From: Campylobacter concisus
Lineage (GTDB): Bacteria > Campylobacterota > Campylobacteria > Campylobacterales > Campylobacteraceae
NCBI RefSeq assembly: GCF_002165775.1
Contig: NZ_NDYP01000002.1
Coordinates: 310,001-374,000 of the forward strand
Length of the DNA: 64,000 bases
Direction: 5' to 3'
Shown in pieces: positions 16,227 to 25,628 of the stretch. The notes below the pieces were generated by a model, which was not told the DNA's origin, made no database searches, and was given only the letters and a program-made list of their open reading frames with translations. How positions within the stretch are numbered: the first letter of the stretch is position 1; each line of letters begins with the position of its first letter. The translations under genes were made by a program, and so were the position numbers.

Positions 16227-17438
16227 ATGAAAGCAATGCTTAAAATATTTTTAATGTTTGCATGCAGTACCTTGCTACTGGCAAATACACCTGAAAAAAG
16301 CTCATACGATACTCAGGTAAAGATTTTAAAAGAGCTGGACATCGATGCTAGCTTTATGAAGACTTCTCACTATGCAAAGATGAGACAAGGTATCAAACAA
16401 TCACAACTTGAAACATTTACAGATGCTCTAAAAAATGGTTATATGTATATACCGATGGTAAAAGAGCAGATCAAAAAATCAGGCGTACCTGAGTCATTTT
16501 TTTATCTGGCAATGATAGAATCAGGCTTTTCAAATCACACAGTCTCAAACGCAAAAGCTACTGGCATGTGGCAGTTTATGGAGCAAACGGCTAGATTGCA
16601 TGGCCTAAAGGTAGGACAGTATGTCGATGAGAGAAAAGATCCAGTAGAGTCTACTATTGCAGCAACAAATTATCTAAAGTCGCTTAAAAATCAATTTGGC
16701 AAATGGTATCTAGCAGCTATGGCCTATAACTGCGGCGATGGAGCCTTAAAAAGAGCTATACAAAAAGCTGGTACAGATGATCTTGTAACGCTTCTTGATG
16801 CAGAGAAAAAATACCTTCCAGCCGAAACTAGAAATTTTGTTATCAAAATTTTAAGAGCAGCATATACCGCAAAAGACGCGGACTTCTTGATGTCTAAAGA
16901 TTCATCTTTGTTAAACATAAACGGAGGACTAAAGCTTGTAAAAGTAAAAGTACCTGGCGGTACAAATTTAGCTCAAATAGGCGATAGTATCGGCCTTAGT
17001 ACAAAAAAGATGAAAAATAACAACCCGCATTTAAAATTTGTATTTACTCCACCAACCCTAAAAGATTATTATGTTTATATCCCTGAAAATAAAAAACATC
17101 TTTTTGCAGAAAATTTCAAGCCATTTAATGGTAAAAATAATTTTTATACCTACGTTGTAAAAAAAGGCGAAACACTACTTTCTATCTCTAAAAAAACAGG
17201 TGTTAGTCATAGAGCGATCAAGGACTACAACGAGCTTAGTACAAATGCCGTAAGCTATAATCAAAAACTAATTATTCCATTTTCTGCACAAAATAAATCT
17301 CAAAACTATATAGTTCAAACTGGTGATACGATAGCTTCTTTATCTAAGAAATTTAATGTGAGCGAAAAAGATTTAAAAGATGCAAATTCTTTTGCTAGTT
17401 CAAATTTAAATGTTGGAGCAAATATTGTCATACCATAA
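16227..17438 (+). CDS. mltD: MltD-like membrane-bound lytic transglycosylase with LysM repeats
   Basis: It cleaves peptidoglycan glycan strands by the anhydro-muramic route in the periplasm. After a signal peptide (MLKIFLMFACSTLLLANT) comes an SLT domain: AMIESGFSNHTVSNAKATGMWQFM carries the catalytic Glu, and the AMAYNCGDG block follows. Two LysM domains lie at the C-terminus (YVVKKGETLLSISKKTGV and YIVQTGDTIASLSKKFNV) and bind glycan. The frame opens earlier at a TTG (16206), but the ATG at 16227 has AAGGAT at the right distance and gives a proper signal peptide, with a product of 403 residues. It overlaps rlpA and is conserved beside it in Campylobacter. Confidence 0.92.
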   Translation: MKAMLKIFLMFACSTLLLANTPEKSSYDTQVKILKELDIDASFMKTSHYAKMRQGIKQSQLETFTDALKNGYMYIPMVKEQIKKSGVPESFFYLAMIESGFSNHTVSNAKATGMWQFMEQTARLHGLKVGQYVDERKDPVESTIAATNYLKSLKNQFGKWYLAAMAYNCGDGALKRAIQKAGTDDLVTLLDAEKKYLPAETRNFVIKILRAAYTAKDADFLMSKDSSLLNINGGLKLVKVKVPGGTNLAQIGDSIGLSTKKMKNNNPHLKFVFTPPTLKDYYVYIPENKKHLFAENFKPFNGKNNFYTYVVKKGETLLSISKKTGVSHRAIKDYNELSTNAVSYNQKLIIPFSAQNKSQNYIVQTGDTIASLSKKFNVSEKDLKDANSFASSNLNVGANIVIP

Positions 17439-18282
17439 GAGCCTAAAATTTTATATAGGACTAAGTTTTACTCTTCTAGTTACTGGTTGCTCTTGGAACG
17501 GGGCACCATTTACACCAAGTGGCCCAACTAATGTAAAGGGCAACAATTCAGCTTCTATCCAAAAAGCAACAATGAGACCTTACACGATAAATGGCAAAAC
17601 ATACTACCCAACCGTTGTAAGTGTGGGTGATAGGGCAAGTGGTACAGCAAGCTGGTATGGTCCAAATTTTCATGGTAAAACAACCTCAAACGGCGAAATT
17701 TATAATATGTACAACATGACTGCAGCACACAAAACTTTGCCGATGAATACGATCCTTAAAGTAACAAATTTAAGAAATCAAAAAAGCGTCATTGTTCGCG
17801 TAAATGATCGTGGACCTTTTGTGGCTGATAGAGTTTTAGACCTTTCAAAGGCGGCTGCAACTAAACTTGATATTATCGGTACAGGCACGGCTCCAGTCAG
17901 TATGGAAGTCATAGGCTTTAATGAAGATATAAATGCTGTTGCTAGCATTAATGCTCAAACAAAACCAACAAGCACTGGCATAAAAGTGCCAAATCCAGTC
18001 TCTCCGACAGCTCCAACTGGGGGCATTATTATTTCGTCAGAGCAACGAGTCGTAGGTGGAGATTTTATGGTGCAAATTGGCTCATTTAAAAACCTTGAGG
18101 GCGCAAACAGATATCAAAGAGAACATCAAAGCATAGATGGCTATAAGTCGGTAGTTAAGACATTTACTATAGATGGATCTACCATTTATAGAGTATTTTT
18201 AAATGGCTTTAGAAGTGAGGACGAGGCCAGGGATTATGCAAGAAGCGGTAAATTCCAAGGTGCATTTATAGTAAGAGGCTAG
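17425..18282 (+). CDS. rlpA: RlpA-like septal lipoprotein (lytic transglycosylase) with SPOR domain
   Basis: RlpA proteins are lipoproteins that act on denuded peptidoglycan at the septum. The lipobox VTGC follows a hydrophobic stretch. A double-psi beta-barrel contains GTASWYGPNFHGKTTSNGE, AAHKTLPMNT and VRVNDRGPFV. A SPOR domain at the C-terminus begins MVQIGSFKN. I chose TTG at 17425 because GGAG stands 6 bases ahead and the result is a clean signal peptide; an ATG at 17410 in the same frame is an alternative and would add an acidic N-terminus. The start lies inside the end of mltD, so the two are coupled. The product is 285 residues. Confidence 0.9.
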   Translation: MSYHKSLKFYIGLSFTLLVTGCSWNGAPFTPSGPTNVKGNNSASIQKATMRPYTINGKTYYPTVVSVGDRASGTASWYGPNFHGKTTSNGEIYNMYNMTAAHKTLPMNTILKVTNLRNQKSVIVRVNDRGPFVADRVLDLSKAAATKLDIIGTGTAPVSMEVIGFNEDINAVASINAQTKPTSTGIKVPNPVSPTAPTGGIIISSEQRVVGGDFMVQIGSFKNLEGANRYQREHQSIDGYKSVVKTFTIDGSTIYRVFLNGFRSEDEARDYARSGKFQGAFIVRG

Positions 18283-18285
18283 GGC

Positions 18286-18873
18286 GTGAGAGAAGAAATT
18301 TTAGAACTAACTAGAAATACAAAAGAGACACAAATCTCAATCAAACTTAAAATTTATGGCTCTGGTGTTGCAAAGATAGATACTGGCATTGGCTTTTTTA
18401 ACCATATGCTTGAGGCATTTACTAAGCACTCTTTGCTCGATCTTGAAATTTCATGCAAGGGCGATACCTATGTGGATTTTCACCACAGCGTTGAGGATGT
18501 CGGCATAGTTTTGGGTCAGCTTTTAAAAGAGGCCTTGTATCCTTTAAGTGGCGTTGAAAGATTTGGCGAGGCAAGTGTCGTTATGGACGAAGCTGCTGTT
18601 TTTTGCGCACTAGATCTTAGCAATAGAGCCTACCTCGTATATGAAAATTTTAATGAAAACGCCAAAGTAGGGGAGTTTGACACTGAGCTTGTGGAGGAAT
18701 TTTTTAGGGCAGTTGCTATAAATTCTGGTATCACGCTTCATCTAAATCAAATTCGCGGTAAAAACACTCACCACATCATTGAAGCAACGTTTAAATCATT
18801 TGCCGTCGCATTTCGTAGAGCACTTGCTAAAAACGCAAGGATCGGCACACCAAGCACAAAAGGTGTTTTATGA
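18286..18873 (+). CDS. hisB: Imidazoleglycerol-phosphate dehydratase
   Basis: This is the sixth step of histidine biosynthesis: dehydration of imidazole-glycerol phosphate to imidazole-acetol phosphate with bound manganese. Repeated family motifs are FFNHMLEAFTKHS, HHSVEDVG and the second-half equivalents EFFRAVAINSGITLH and NTHHIIEATFKSFA. The 195-residue length shows a monofunctional enzyme without the N-terminal histidinol-phosphatase found in E. coli HisB. The start is GTG, 3 bases after rlpA. It sits alone among envelope genes, away from other his genes, and overlaps kdsC by 4 bases. Confidence 0.95.
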   Translation: MREEILELTRNTKETQISIKLKIYGSGVAKIDTGIGFFNHMLEAFTKHSLLDLEISCKGDTYVDFHHSVEDVGIVLGQLLKEALYPLSGVERFGEASVVMDEAAVFCALDLSNRAYLVYENFNENAKVGEFDTELVEEFFRAVAINSGITLHLNQIRGKNTHHIIEATFKSFAVAFRRALAKNARIGTPSTKGVL

Positions 18874-19358
18874 TAGAGATTATATTTTTAGATGTTGATG
18901 GCTGCCTCACTGATGGCAAGATCATCTACAATGCAAACGGCGAAGAGCTTAAATTTTTTGATGTAAAAGACGGCTACGCGATAGAAAGCTGGCTAAAGCT
19001 TGGCAAAAAAGTAGCTATCATAACTGGCAGAAAGTCAGCCATCGTTGAGCGAAGGGCTGAGGATCTAAAGATAAATCACGTCTATCAAGGTGTTGGTAAT
19101 AAATTTGAAGTGGCGAGTGAGATATTAAAATTTGAAGGGCTTAGCTTTAAAAACGCAGCAGCTATCGGCGATGACTACAATGACTATAAAATTTTAAATG
19201 CAGTTGCTTGGAGCTTTAAGCCAAAAGATGCGATAAAAGAGCTTGATGTAAAAACAAAACTAAAGCACAAAGGTGGCAATGGCGCGGTTAGAGAGATGAT
19301 CGAGCTTATTATAAAATCAGAAAATTTATATGACGAGTGGTCTAAGCGTTGGTTGTAA
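18870..19358 (+). CDS. kdsC: KDO 8-phosphate phosphatase
   Basis: This HAD-family enzyme removes phosphate from KDO-8-P in lipopolysaccharide inner-core synthesis. HAD motif I is LDVDGCLTDG at the N-terminus, motif II ITGR near residue 53, and motif III GDDYNDYKIL near residue 108. At 162 residues without a cap domain it matches KdsC tetramers. It overlaps hisB by 4 bases and lptC by 10. Its place before lptC and lptA groups three LPS genes. Confidence 0.92.
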   Translation: MIEIIFLDVDGCLTDGKIIYNANGEELKFFDVKDGYAIESWLKLGKKVAIITGRKSAIVERRAEDLKINHVYQGVGNKFEVASEILKFEGLSFKNAAAIGDDYNDYKILNAVAWSFKPKDAIKELDVKTKLKHKGGNGAVREMIELIIKSENLYDEWSKRWL

Positions 19359-19876
19359 AAATTTTCTACTTCGTCGTGGCAATTTTTAGTGTCGTGATGA
19401 TATTTTTGGCAGCTCAAGATCCATACCTTGCAAATGTTTTAAAGATCGACACAAAGATATCAAATATGCAGATAAATGACGTGATAGATTACGAGATAAA
19501 TTCCACGAAAATAAGCGGAGTCTACGAGGCTGATGAGCTAAATAGATACAATGATAAAGATGAATTTTTGAGTTTTAAAGCAAAAATTTTAAGAGGAAAT
19601 TTAAAACATTTTTTAAGCTCAGACAAAGTAATCTCACAAAATGATGAAATCATCTTTCAAAAGAATGCGAACTATGAAAACAACGATAGTTTGAGATTTA
19701 TAAGTGACGAAGTGATATATGGAACAAAAATAAAGATAGTAAGATCTGAAGCAAATTTCACGCTCATAAGAAATAATGATAAGGCACTGGGCGAGAGTGG
19801 AAGCTATGATCTTGGCAAAAAACAAACGCAGGTAAAAGGGTTAAGGGCATGGGTAGAAGAAAATCAGCGATTTTAG
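19349..19876 (+). CDS. lptC: LptC-like LPS transport protein
   Basis: The 175-residue bitopic protein has an N-terminal membrane helix (IFYFVVAIFSVVMIFLAA) followed by a periplasmic beta-jellyroll. LptC links the LptBFG ABC transporter to the LptA bridge that carries LPS across the periplasm. Sequence likeness is weak, as usual for this family; the call rests on size, topology and its position between kdsC and lptA, as in C. jejuni. The start codon is TTG inside the end of kdsC. It overlaps lptA by 28 bases. Confidence 0.78.
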   Translation: MVVKIFYFVVAIFSVVMIFLAAQDPYLANVLKIDTKISNMQINDVIDYEINSTKISGVYEADELNRYNDKDEFLSFKAKILRGNLKHFLSSDKVISQNDEIIFQKNANYENNDSLRFISDEVIYGTKIKIVRSEANFTLIRNNDKALGESGSYDLGKKQTQVKGLRAWVEENQRF

Positions 19877-20325
19877 CGGTGATATTGGGTTTTACATTTT
19901 TAAATGCAGAGCAAGTTGAAATCACATCAAATGATTTTTTTGCAGATGAGAATAAACAAACTAGTGAATTTATAGGTAATGTAAATATCAAAAAGGGCTC
20001 ATTTGATGAGCTTAAGGCAGACAAAGTGATCGTCTATTTTGACAAAAAACGCCAACCTATAAAATATGTGGCTACTGGCAATGCAAGAGCTAAAATTTTT
20101 ATAAAAGATAAGCACTATGATGGCAAAGGCAATACTCTTACATATGAGCCAGCAAAACAGATCTATACTGTTAGTGGAAATGGCTATTTGCATGAGGTAG
20201 AAACTGATAAAAATGTTTATGGCGAAAAGATCGTTGTTAATCAAAAAGATGGCACATATAGTGTAAATAGTGATGAGAAAAAGCCTGTTAAGTTTATCTT
20301 TCAGGTAGAGGAAAAAGATAAGTGA
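19849..20325 (+). CDS. lptA: LptA, periplasmic LPS transport bridge (OstA domain)
   Basis: The 158-residue protein begins with a signal peptide (RRKSAILAVILGFTFLNA) and continues as a single OstA/LptA domain. Landmarks are VEITSNDFFADENKQTSEF, GNVNIKKGSFDELKADKVIVYF and the repeated YDGKGNTLTYEP strand. LptA oligomers connect LptC with LptD. It lies inside a tightly overlapping run kdsC-lptC-lptA-engB, the order known from C. jejuni. Confidence 0.9.
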   Translation: MGRRKSAILAVILGFTFLNAEQVEITSNDFFADENKQTSEFIGNVNIKKGSFDELKADKVIVYFDKKRQPIKYVATGNARAKIFIKDKHYDGKGNTLTYEPAKQIYTVSGNGYLHEVETDKNVYGEKIVVNQKDGTYSVNSDEKKPVKFIFQVEEKDK

Positions 20326-20933
20326 TAAGGCCACTAGGTGCTAAATTTATCACATCAAGCCCAAGTATAAAAGAGGCTCCAAACTTCGTAACAAGCGAAG
20401 TAGTCTTTTTGGGGAGATCAAATGTTGGTAAAAGCAGCCTCATAAATACACTTGTAAATCAAAAAAATCTAGCCAAAAGCTCATCGACTCCTGGCAAAAC
20501 TCAGCTTATAAATTTTTTTGAGGCCGAGTTTTGTGAGGAAAAAGAAGAGGGCGAAAAATATAAATTTAAGCTCATTTTGGTTGATTTGCCAGGCTTTGGC
20601 TATGCAAAAGTGGCAAAGTCAAAGCATGATGAATGGCGTAAAAATTTAGATGAGTTTTTGAAATTTAGAAGCGACATAAGACTTTTTATACATCTAATTG
20701 ACGCTAGACATTTTGATTTAGACATAGACGTAAATGTAGATGCTTATCTAAAAAGCTTTTTAAGAGCTGATCAGAAAATTTTAAATTTATATACAAAAAG
20801 CGATAAGCTAAATCAAAGCCAAAAGAGTGCGGTAATGAAATTTGATCCAAGCGGCATCTTGGTCTCAACTCTTAATAAAAGCGGTATTGAAAAGGCTAGA
20901 GAAGCTATCATAAATAACGCTCTTGGTAGATAA
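20322..20933 (+). CDS. engB: Ribosome-biogenesis GTPase EngB/YsxC
   Basis: The 203-residue TRAFAC-class GTPase acts in large-subunit assembly and is often essential. G1 is GRSNVGKSS, G2 lies near SSTPGKTQ, G3 is DLPGFG, and G4 is TKSDKL. The start is GTG at 20322, overlapping lptA by 4 bases. Length and motif spacing are those of EngB. Confidence 0.95.
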   Translation: MIRPLGAKFITSSPSIKEAPNFVTSEVVFLGRSNVGKSSLINTLVNQKNLAKSSSTPGKTQLINFFEAEFCEEKEEGEKYKFKLILVDLPGFGYAKVAKSKHDEWRKNLDEFLKFRSDIRLFIHLIDARHFDLDIDVNVDAYLKSFLRADQKILNLYTKSDKLNQSQKSAVMKFDPSGILVSTLNKSGIEKAREAIINNALGR

Positions 20934-20934
20934 A

Positions 20935-21426
20935 ATGCAAACCATAAGTAGCTTAGATATTAAAATTTTTAAAGAATTTTGGTGGGCTATTTTTTTATTC
21001 TCATATGAGATCGCAACTACGCAATTTGGCTTTTTGCCGCCACTCATTGGTATTTTTTTTACTTATATGATTTTGGAGTATTCAAGAAAACAAAAGCAAT
21101 ACGACGAGTTTAAGCACAATTGGTACTTTGCGATAATTTTTATAATATTTGCTGAGCAAATTCATGGATTTCATCTTTTTTCAACAATTATTGCATTTTT
21201 GCTTTTTTATAATTTTATTTTAGACTGGCTATATACCACGATGAAGTGGCGAAACTGCCTACTTATCATCTTTGTAGCAGCTGGATATACTTTAACATTT
21301 CTTGTAAATAATCTATTTGCTTACGTTTTAAATGAGCAAAATTTAGCATTTTCGTCTGAATATCTATTTTTTATAGCATTTGAAAGTATTTTTGCTATTG
21401 TTCTTTTTAGGGATAAAGTGCTATGA
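20935..21426 (+). CDS. Multi-pass membrane protein in the MreD position before PBP2
   Basis: The 163-residue protein has four to five hydrophobic helices (FWWAIFLFSYEIA, FLPPLIGIFFTYMIL, WYFAIIFIIFAEQI, LFSTIIAFLLFYNFIL, CLLIIFVAAGYTLTFLV). It lies directly before mrdA and overlaps it by 4 bases. This place and topology recall MreD, which precedes PBP2 in many bacteria, but I see no decisive MreD motif. A homologue sits at the same place in C. jejuni (Cj0651, as I recall). The ATG at 20935 is preferred to the earlier TTG at 20923 in the same frame. Confidence 0.7.
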   Translation: MQTISSLDIKIFKEFWWAIFLFSYEIATTQFGFLPPLIGIFFTYMILEYSRKQKQYDEFKHNWYFAIIFIIFAEQIHGFHLFSTIIAFLLFYNFILDWLYTTMKWRNCLLIIFVAAGYTLTFLVNNLFAYVLNEQNLAFSSEYLFFIAFESIFAIVLFRDKVL

Positions 21427-23261
21427 GAATGCGCATAGTCTTTAGTGTGATCGCTCTTTTTTGGATTATACTTTTGGGACGAATTTATCACCTAAGCATA
21501 AACTCAAATACCTACTACAATGAGATCGCAGAACAAAACGCGATAAAGACTATCTATATTCCGCCAGTTAGGGGTATTATTTTTGATACACATGATAAGC
21601 CAATGGCTGTTAATCGTCTTGGCTTTTCAGTATCCATTAGACCTCATTTAAGTGCTAATAAAAAGGTAAAAATTTTAGATGATGAGCTAGCTTACATTGG
21701 CTCACTATTTAGCGATCTAAATGTTACAAAGCTTAAAAATGAATACACAAAAAATGACTCAGCTTATAACCAAGATTTTATAAATGTGGTCGAATTTATT
21801 GATTATGATAAATTTTTACCATTTTTTGCATCGCTTTCTTTGCGTGAAAATTTAGAGATAAGGCCCGCTTCAAAACGCCATTATCCGTATAACGATCTAG
21901 CTTCTCACATTATCGGCTATGTCGGTAGGGCAAATCAAAAAGATATGGATAATGATCCTTTGACAAAGCTTACAAATTACATTGGTAGAAGTGGTGTGGA
22001 GCGGTTTTATAATCCTATTTTGCAAGGAATACAAGGCTTTAAAAAAATAAAGGTAAATGCCTTAAATGAAGAGGTTGAGCAGGTAAATTACCAAGCTCCA
22101 CAAAGCCAAAATATAAAGCTAGCAGTTGATCTTGAGCTTCAGCAGTTTGTCGCTGATGTCTTTGGCAAGGATGCAGGAAGTGTCATAGTTATGAGTCTAA
22201 AAGACGGTGCTATCATAGCTGCTGGTAGCTTTCCAGAGTATGATCTAAATCCATTTGTACTTGGAATTTCTCAACCTGAATGGGAAGAGCTTGTAAAAAA
22301 CGTCGATCATCCTTTTACAAACAAGCTAATAAACGGCCTTTATCCGCCAGGTTCGGTCGTAAAAATGGGTATGGCGCTAGCGTTTTTGGATAATGGCATG
22401 AGTAAATACGATAGCTTTTTTTGTAGTGGCTCGTATGAGCTTGGAGGACGTAAATTTCGCTGCTGGAACTCTCACGGACATGGAAATGTTAATATGAATA
22501 CGGCAATTAGAGAGAGCTGTGATGATTATTTTTATAAAGGTAGTCAAAAGATCGGCATAGACGCTATTGTTCCGATACTTGAGCGTATGGGATTTGGTAG
22601 AAAAACCGAGGTTGATTTGCCAAATGAGTTTGTAGGGACTTTGCCAAGCAGAGAGTGGAAGATGAGGAAGTATGGAAAGGCATGGTTTCAAGGCGAGACC
22701 CTCATCACTTCTATCGGACAGGGAAATTTCTTGGTCACGCCTATGCAAGTGGCAAAATATACAGCTGGCCTTGCAACTGGGCTAAATGTGACTCCACATT
22801 TTTTAAAGAGCATTGATGACAAGGATGTTGATTTTACACCAACAGATGATGCTTTTACGCCATTTGAAAAATCACAGTTACCAGCCATTAGACATGCAAT
22901 GTATGAAGTGGCAAATCACCCAAGAGGTACGGCAAATAGGCATTTTATTGGAAGTCTAGTCAAAGTTGCCGCAAAGACAGGTACTGCCCAGGTCGTTGGA
23001 ATTTCTCAAACTGAAAAGAAACGTATGAAAGAAGAGGATATGGCGTATTTGCAAAGATCTCATGCATGGATGACTACTTATGCGCCTTATGAAGATCCGC
23101 AATACGTCATCACAATGGTTATCGAGCATGGTGGCCATGGCGGAAGTGCGGCTGGGCCAAAAATCGCTCAAATTTATAATAAACTCGTTGAAATGGGATA
23201 TATAAATTTAGAAAAAATCCAAAGTGATCAAAGTAAAAAACAAGATAATAAGAAAAAATAA
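21423..23261 (+). CDS. mrdA: Penicillin-binding protein 2 (cell-elongation transpeptidase)
   Basis: This class B PBP of 612 residues cross-links peptidoglycan in the elongasome and keeps the rod or spiral shape. It has an N-terminal membrane anchor (IVFSVIALFWIILLGRIY), a pedestal domain with VRGIIFD near residue 52, and a transpeptidase domain. Catalytic motifs are S-V-V-K in PPGSVVKMG (about residue 310), S-C-D in RESCDDYF, and KTGTAQ. GQGNFLVTPMQ precedes the KTG box. The last 15 residues are Lys-rich. It closes the long plus-strand run that began at mltD. Confidence 0.95.
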   Translation: MRMRIVFSVIALFWIILLGRIYHLSINSNTYYNEIAEQNAIKTIYIPPVRGIIFDTHDKPMAVNRLGFSVSIRPHLSANKKVKILDDELAYIGSLFSDLNVTKLKNEYTKNDSAYNQDFINVVEFIDYDKFLPFFASLSLRENLEIRPASKRHYPYNDLASHIIGYVGRANQKDMDNDPLTKLTNYIGRSGVERFYNPILQGIQGFKKIKVNALNEEVEQVNYQAPQSQNIKLAVDLELQQFVADVFGKDAGSVIVMSLKDGAIIAAGSFPEYDLNPFVLGISQPEWEELVKNVDHPFTNKLINGLYPPGSVVKMGMALAFLDNGMSKYDSFFCSGSYELGGRKFRCWNSHGHGNVNMNTAIRESCDDYFYKGSQKIGIDAIVPILERMGFGRKTEVDLPNEFVGTLPSREWKMRKYGKAWFQGETLITSIGQGNFLVTPMQVAKYTAGLATGLNVTPHFLKSIDDKDVDFTPTDDAFTPFEKSQLPAIRHAMYEVANHPRGTANRHFIGSLVKVAAKTGTAQVVGISQTEKKRMKEEDMAYLQRSHAWMTTYAPYEDPQYVITMVIEHGGHGGSAAGPKIAQIYNKLVEMGYINLEKIQSDQSKKQDNKKK

Positions 23262-23466
23262 GATCACTAAAAAGCCGTGGTAGTGACCACTTACTTAGAA
23301 ATTTTTACCTTGTGTTTGGTGCGTTTTGGCTAAAATTATCAACTAAGTTTTAATCCTCTTTATTAAATTTTGGTAAGGTTGACTGAGAAATTATGTTTTT
23401 GGTAGCTAGCAAGAGTCTAAGCGTTGATATATCTTTAAATTTTCTAAATGCTCTTGTTTTAGAGGC

Positions 23467-24147
23467 TCATAAGGAAAATTTTTGATTTTTATATGCGATT
23501 TTATCAGCGGCATTTGCCTTTTTAAAGCCATTTAGCCTTAGCCTGCAGCTATCGCAAAGTCCGCATGCCTCGTCATCACTCTCGTAGCAGCTCCAAGTAA
23601 GCTCTAGTGGCGAGCCAAGCTCAAGAGATTTTGCTACGATGTCAGCCTTACTTAAATTTACAAGTGGAGTAATTATCTCGCACGAAAAACTAGGCGATGT
23701 ACCCAAATTTATAGCCTCATTTATGCTTTTTATGAAGCTTTCTTTGCAGTCAGGATAGCCTGAACTATCTTCTTCTACGACTCCGATATAGATAGCTTGT
23801 GCATTTTCTTTTTCAGCAAGTGCGGCAGCGACCGAGATAAAAATACCATTTCGAAAAGGTACATAGGTATTTGGCACATCTTTTTCTACTCCATCTTTTC
23901 TTATTTGCAAGCTTTTATCAGTCAAAGAATTCCCGCCTATTTGGGCAATAAAGCTAACATCTAAACTTATCTTTTTCGTAATGCCTAATCTTTCACAAAT
24001 TTCGTTAAATGCACGTTTTTCACGTTTCATCGTTCTTTGGCCATAGTCAAAATGAAGTGCTACGATATCATATCCAGCCTTTTTTGCCATAACCGCACAA
24101 AGCGTACTATCCATACCACCACTCATTATACAAATCGCTTTTTTCAT
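23467..24147 (-). CDS. queC: 7-cyano-7-deazaguanine synthase QueC
   Basis: QueC converts 7-carboxy-7-deazaguanine to preQ0 with ammonia and ATP in the queuosine pathway. The PP-loop is SGGMDSTL at residues 8-15, and the zinc site is the C-x8-C-x2-C-x2-C pattern of [16 protein letters not shown] at the C-terminus. The frame extends upstream to 24213, but the ATG at 24147 has AAAGG before it and starts [11 protein letters not shown], as expected. The product is 226 residues. It is divergent from ybeY, with 57 bases between. The 205 bases on its 3' side (23262-23466) hold no gene that I can see. Confidence 0.95.
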   Translation of the reverse strand: MKKAICIMSGGMDSTLCAVMAKKAGYDIVALHFDYGQRTMKREKRAFNEICERLGITKKISLDVSFIAQIGGNSLTDKSLQIRKDGVEKDVPNTYVPFRNGIFISVAAALAEKENAQAIYIGVVEEDSSGYPDCKESFIKSINEAINLGTSPSFSCEIITPLVNLSKADIVAKSLELGSPLELTWSCYESDDEACGLCDSCRLRLNGFKKANAADKIAYKNQKFSL

Positions 24148-24204
24148 ATTTTGCCTTTTAAATTTGCTAAAATTATACAAAATTTTACTAAGGACAAGCC
24201 AAAA

Positions 24205-24648
24205 ATGATACATTGCGAAGATAGTTATCCAGAAATTTTAGATGAAATTTGCTCATATTTGACACCAGGGGAAGTTGAGCTGGTGTTTATAGATGAATAT
24301 GAAATGAGAGAGCTAAATAGATCCAAGCGAGGTATCGATAAAACTACAGATGTTTTAAGTTTTCCACTTGAGCTTGTCATTCATGCACCGCTTGGCTCAA
24401 TCGTCATAAATAAAGATATGGTAAAGCAAAAGGCAAATGAGCTAAATCACAGCGAAGATGCTGAGACTGCACTACTTTTTACGCATGGCTTGTTGCACGT
24501 CTTGGGCTACGATCATGAAAAAGATGATGGAGAAATGAGGCAAAAAGAGTGCGAGGTTATCAATAAATTTGAGCTACCTAAAAGCCTAATCGTAAGAAGT
24601 GAGGATGTTAGGCTGATTGATCTAATAAATAAAAAAGAGCTAAATTAA
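24205..24648 (+). CDS. ybeY: Endoribonuclease YbeY
   Basis: YbeY is a zinc-dependent RNase in 16S rRNA 3'-end maturation and ribosome quality control. The zinc motif [11 protein letters not shown] is intact, and TDVLSFPLE lies upstream as expected. The open frame reaches back to 24037 across queC, but the ATG at 24205, preceded by AAGGA, gives the normal size of 147 residues. It ends tail to tail with the next gene, their stop codons overlapping by 4 bases. Confidence 0.94.
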   Translation: MIHCEDSYPEILDEICSYLTPGEVELVFIDEYEMRELNRSKRGIDKTTDVLSFPLELVIHAPLGSIVINKDMVKQKANELNHSEDAETALLFTHGLLHVLGYDHEKDDGEMRQKECEVINKFELPKSLIVRSEDVRLIDLINKKELN

Positions 24649-25628
24649 AATAGCGAATTTTCTTCGGTGGTTTTGTGAAGCTCCTCTAAGAGGTCTTCTT
24701 TTTGGCATAAGATCAATATATAAACAAAGTTTTTTAGTTTTTTTATCTCACTTAAATTTTTAAAATAGATTGCATTTTGTACTTTTAATAAAGAGCCTTC
24801 AGGCAAACAAATTTTTATTTCATCAGGGCTAAATTTTTTATTTAAAAATATACTTTGACTTATAAATAGATCTTCATCGCTTTCAGTGATTATAGCTCTA
24901 AAGCTATTTCCAAAGCTCGTTGGAGAAAAATTTTTGTCTATGAAAATCGGATCAAAATGCCCATTAATCCTACCTTCATAAGGCTTAAATAAAATTTTAT
25001 TTTTATCAAGAAATTTTAAAAGCCCATAAAACATACCGGCAAAAACTCGTGGTATGTTTAAGTTTTGATAGTAAGTTTGCTTAAAAACCGTATTTGTAAA
25101 AAAGATCGAGCTTGGATTTATCTCGTGCATCGTCGTGTCTGTGTAAATAGTCTCAAAAAGAGGTGATATGCGCTGGAGCGTCCTTATGTCATCGCCAAAA
25201 AACACATCAAAGACCTTTGCATGAAAAATTTGATTAAAAAGCTCAGTTATGTTTTTTGACATGACATGTGCGTTGGAGCCAAGTTTTGATTTTTCCAAAA
25301 AGTCATTTATATAAGGATTTACAGCACAAAATTTCAAATCTTTGTGAGTTGACTCAAATCTCATAAGCTTTATCATGGCAGTTTGTAAACTGCTGACTTT
25401 CAAAAAAGCGATTTCTTTGTCAATAATTGGAACATTATCTTCGCTAATTATGGCGTATGCGCCTTGTTTAATCGCTGTTTCTATGTCGCTATCGTTCGCG
25501 TTTAAGCAAATATACGCAAAGCCACGTCTTACATGCTTTAGCTCGAAAACAAACTCGCTTACGCTAGTTATCGTCGGCGCGTTTAGAGCCTCGGCATTTA
25601 TTAGACGAGTTAAATTTTCTATCGTCAT
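24645..25628 (-). CDS. Mur-ligase-like protein lacking the ATPase core
   Basis: The 327-residue protein of unknown function starts with a segment much like the N-terminal substrate domain of MurE/Mur[39 protein letters not shown] corresponds to the usual S-x-x-V-K-x-G-x-x-F-x-A...D-G-H-x-F-x-x-x-A-x-x-x-G-A region. The Mur P-loop (GTNGKT type) and the glutamate-ligase C-domain are absent; instead a long region with [15 protein letters not shown] and [16 protein letters not shown] follows. It overlaps nothing upstream but lies 0 bases after metG and is probably co-transcribed with it. A homologue stands next to metG in C. jejuni (Cj0837c by position). Enzymatic activity as a ligase is unlikely. 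Confidence 0.6.
   Translation of the reverse strand: MTIENLTRLINAEALNAPTITSVSEFVFELKHVRRGFAYICLNANDSDIETAIKQGAYAIISEDNVPIIDKEIAFLKVSSLQTAMIKLMRFESTHKDLKFCAVNPYINDFLEKSKLGSNAHVMSKNITELFNQIFHAKVFDVFFGDDIRTLQRISPLFETIYTDTTMHEINPSSIFFTNTVFKQTYYQNLNIPRVFAGMFYGLLKFLDKNKILFKPYEGRINGHFDPIFIDKNFSPTSFGNSFRAIITESDEDLFISQSIFLNKKFSPDEIKICLPEGSLLKVQNAIYFKNLSEIKKLKNFVYILILCQKEDLLEELHKTTEENSLF

Noticed and set aside
23262-23466. Possible gene or RNA between mrdA and queC
   Set aside because: Only a short GTGGT/ACCAC hairpin is present, with no promoter-terminator pair and no coding frame.
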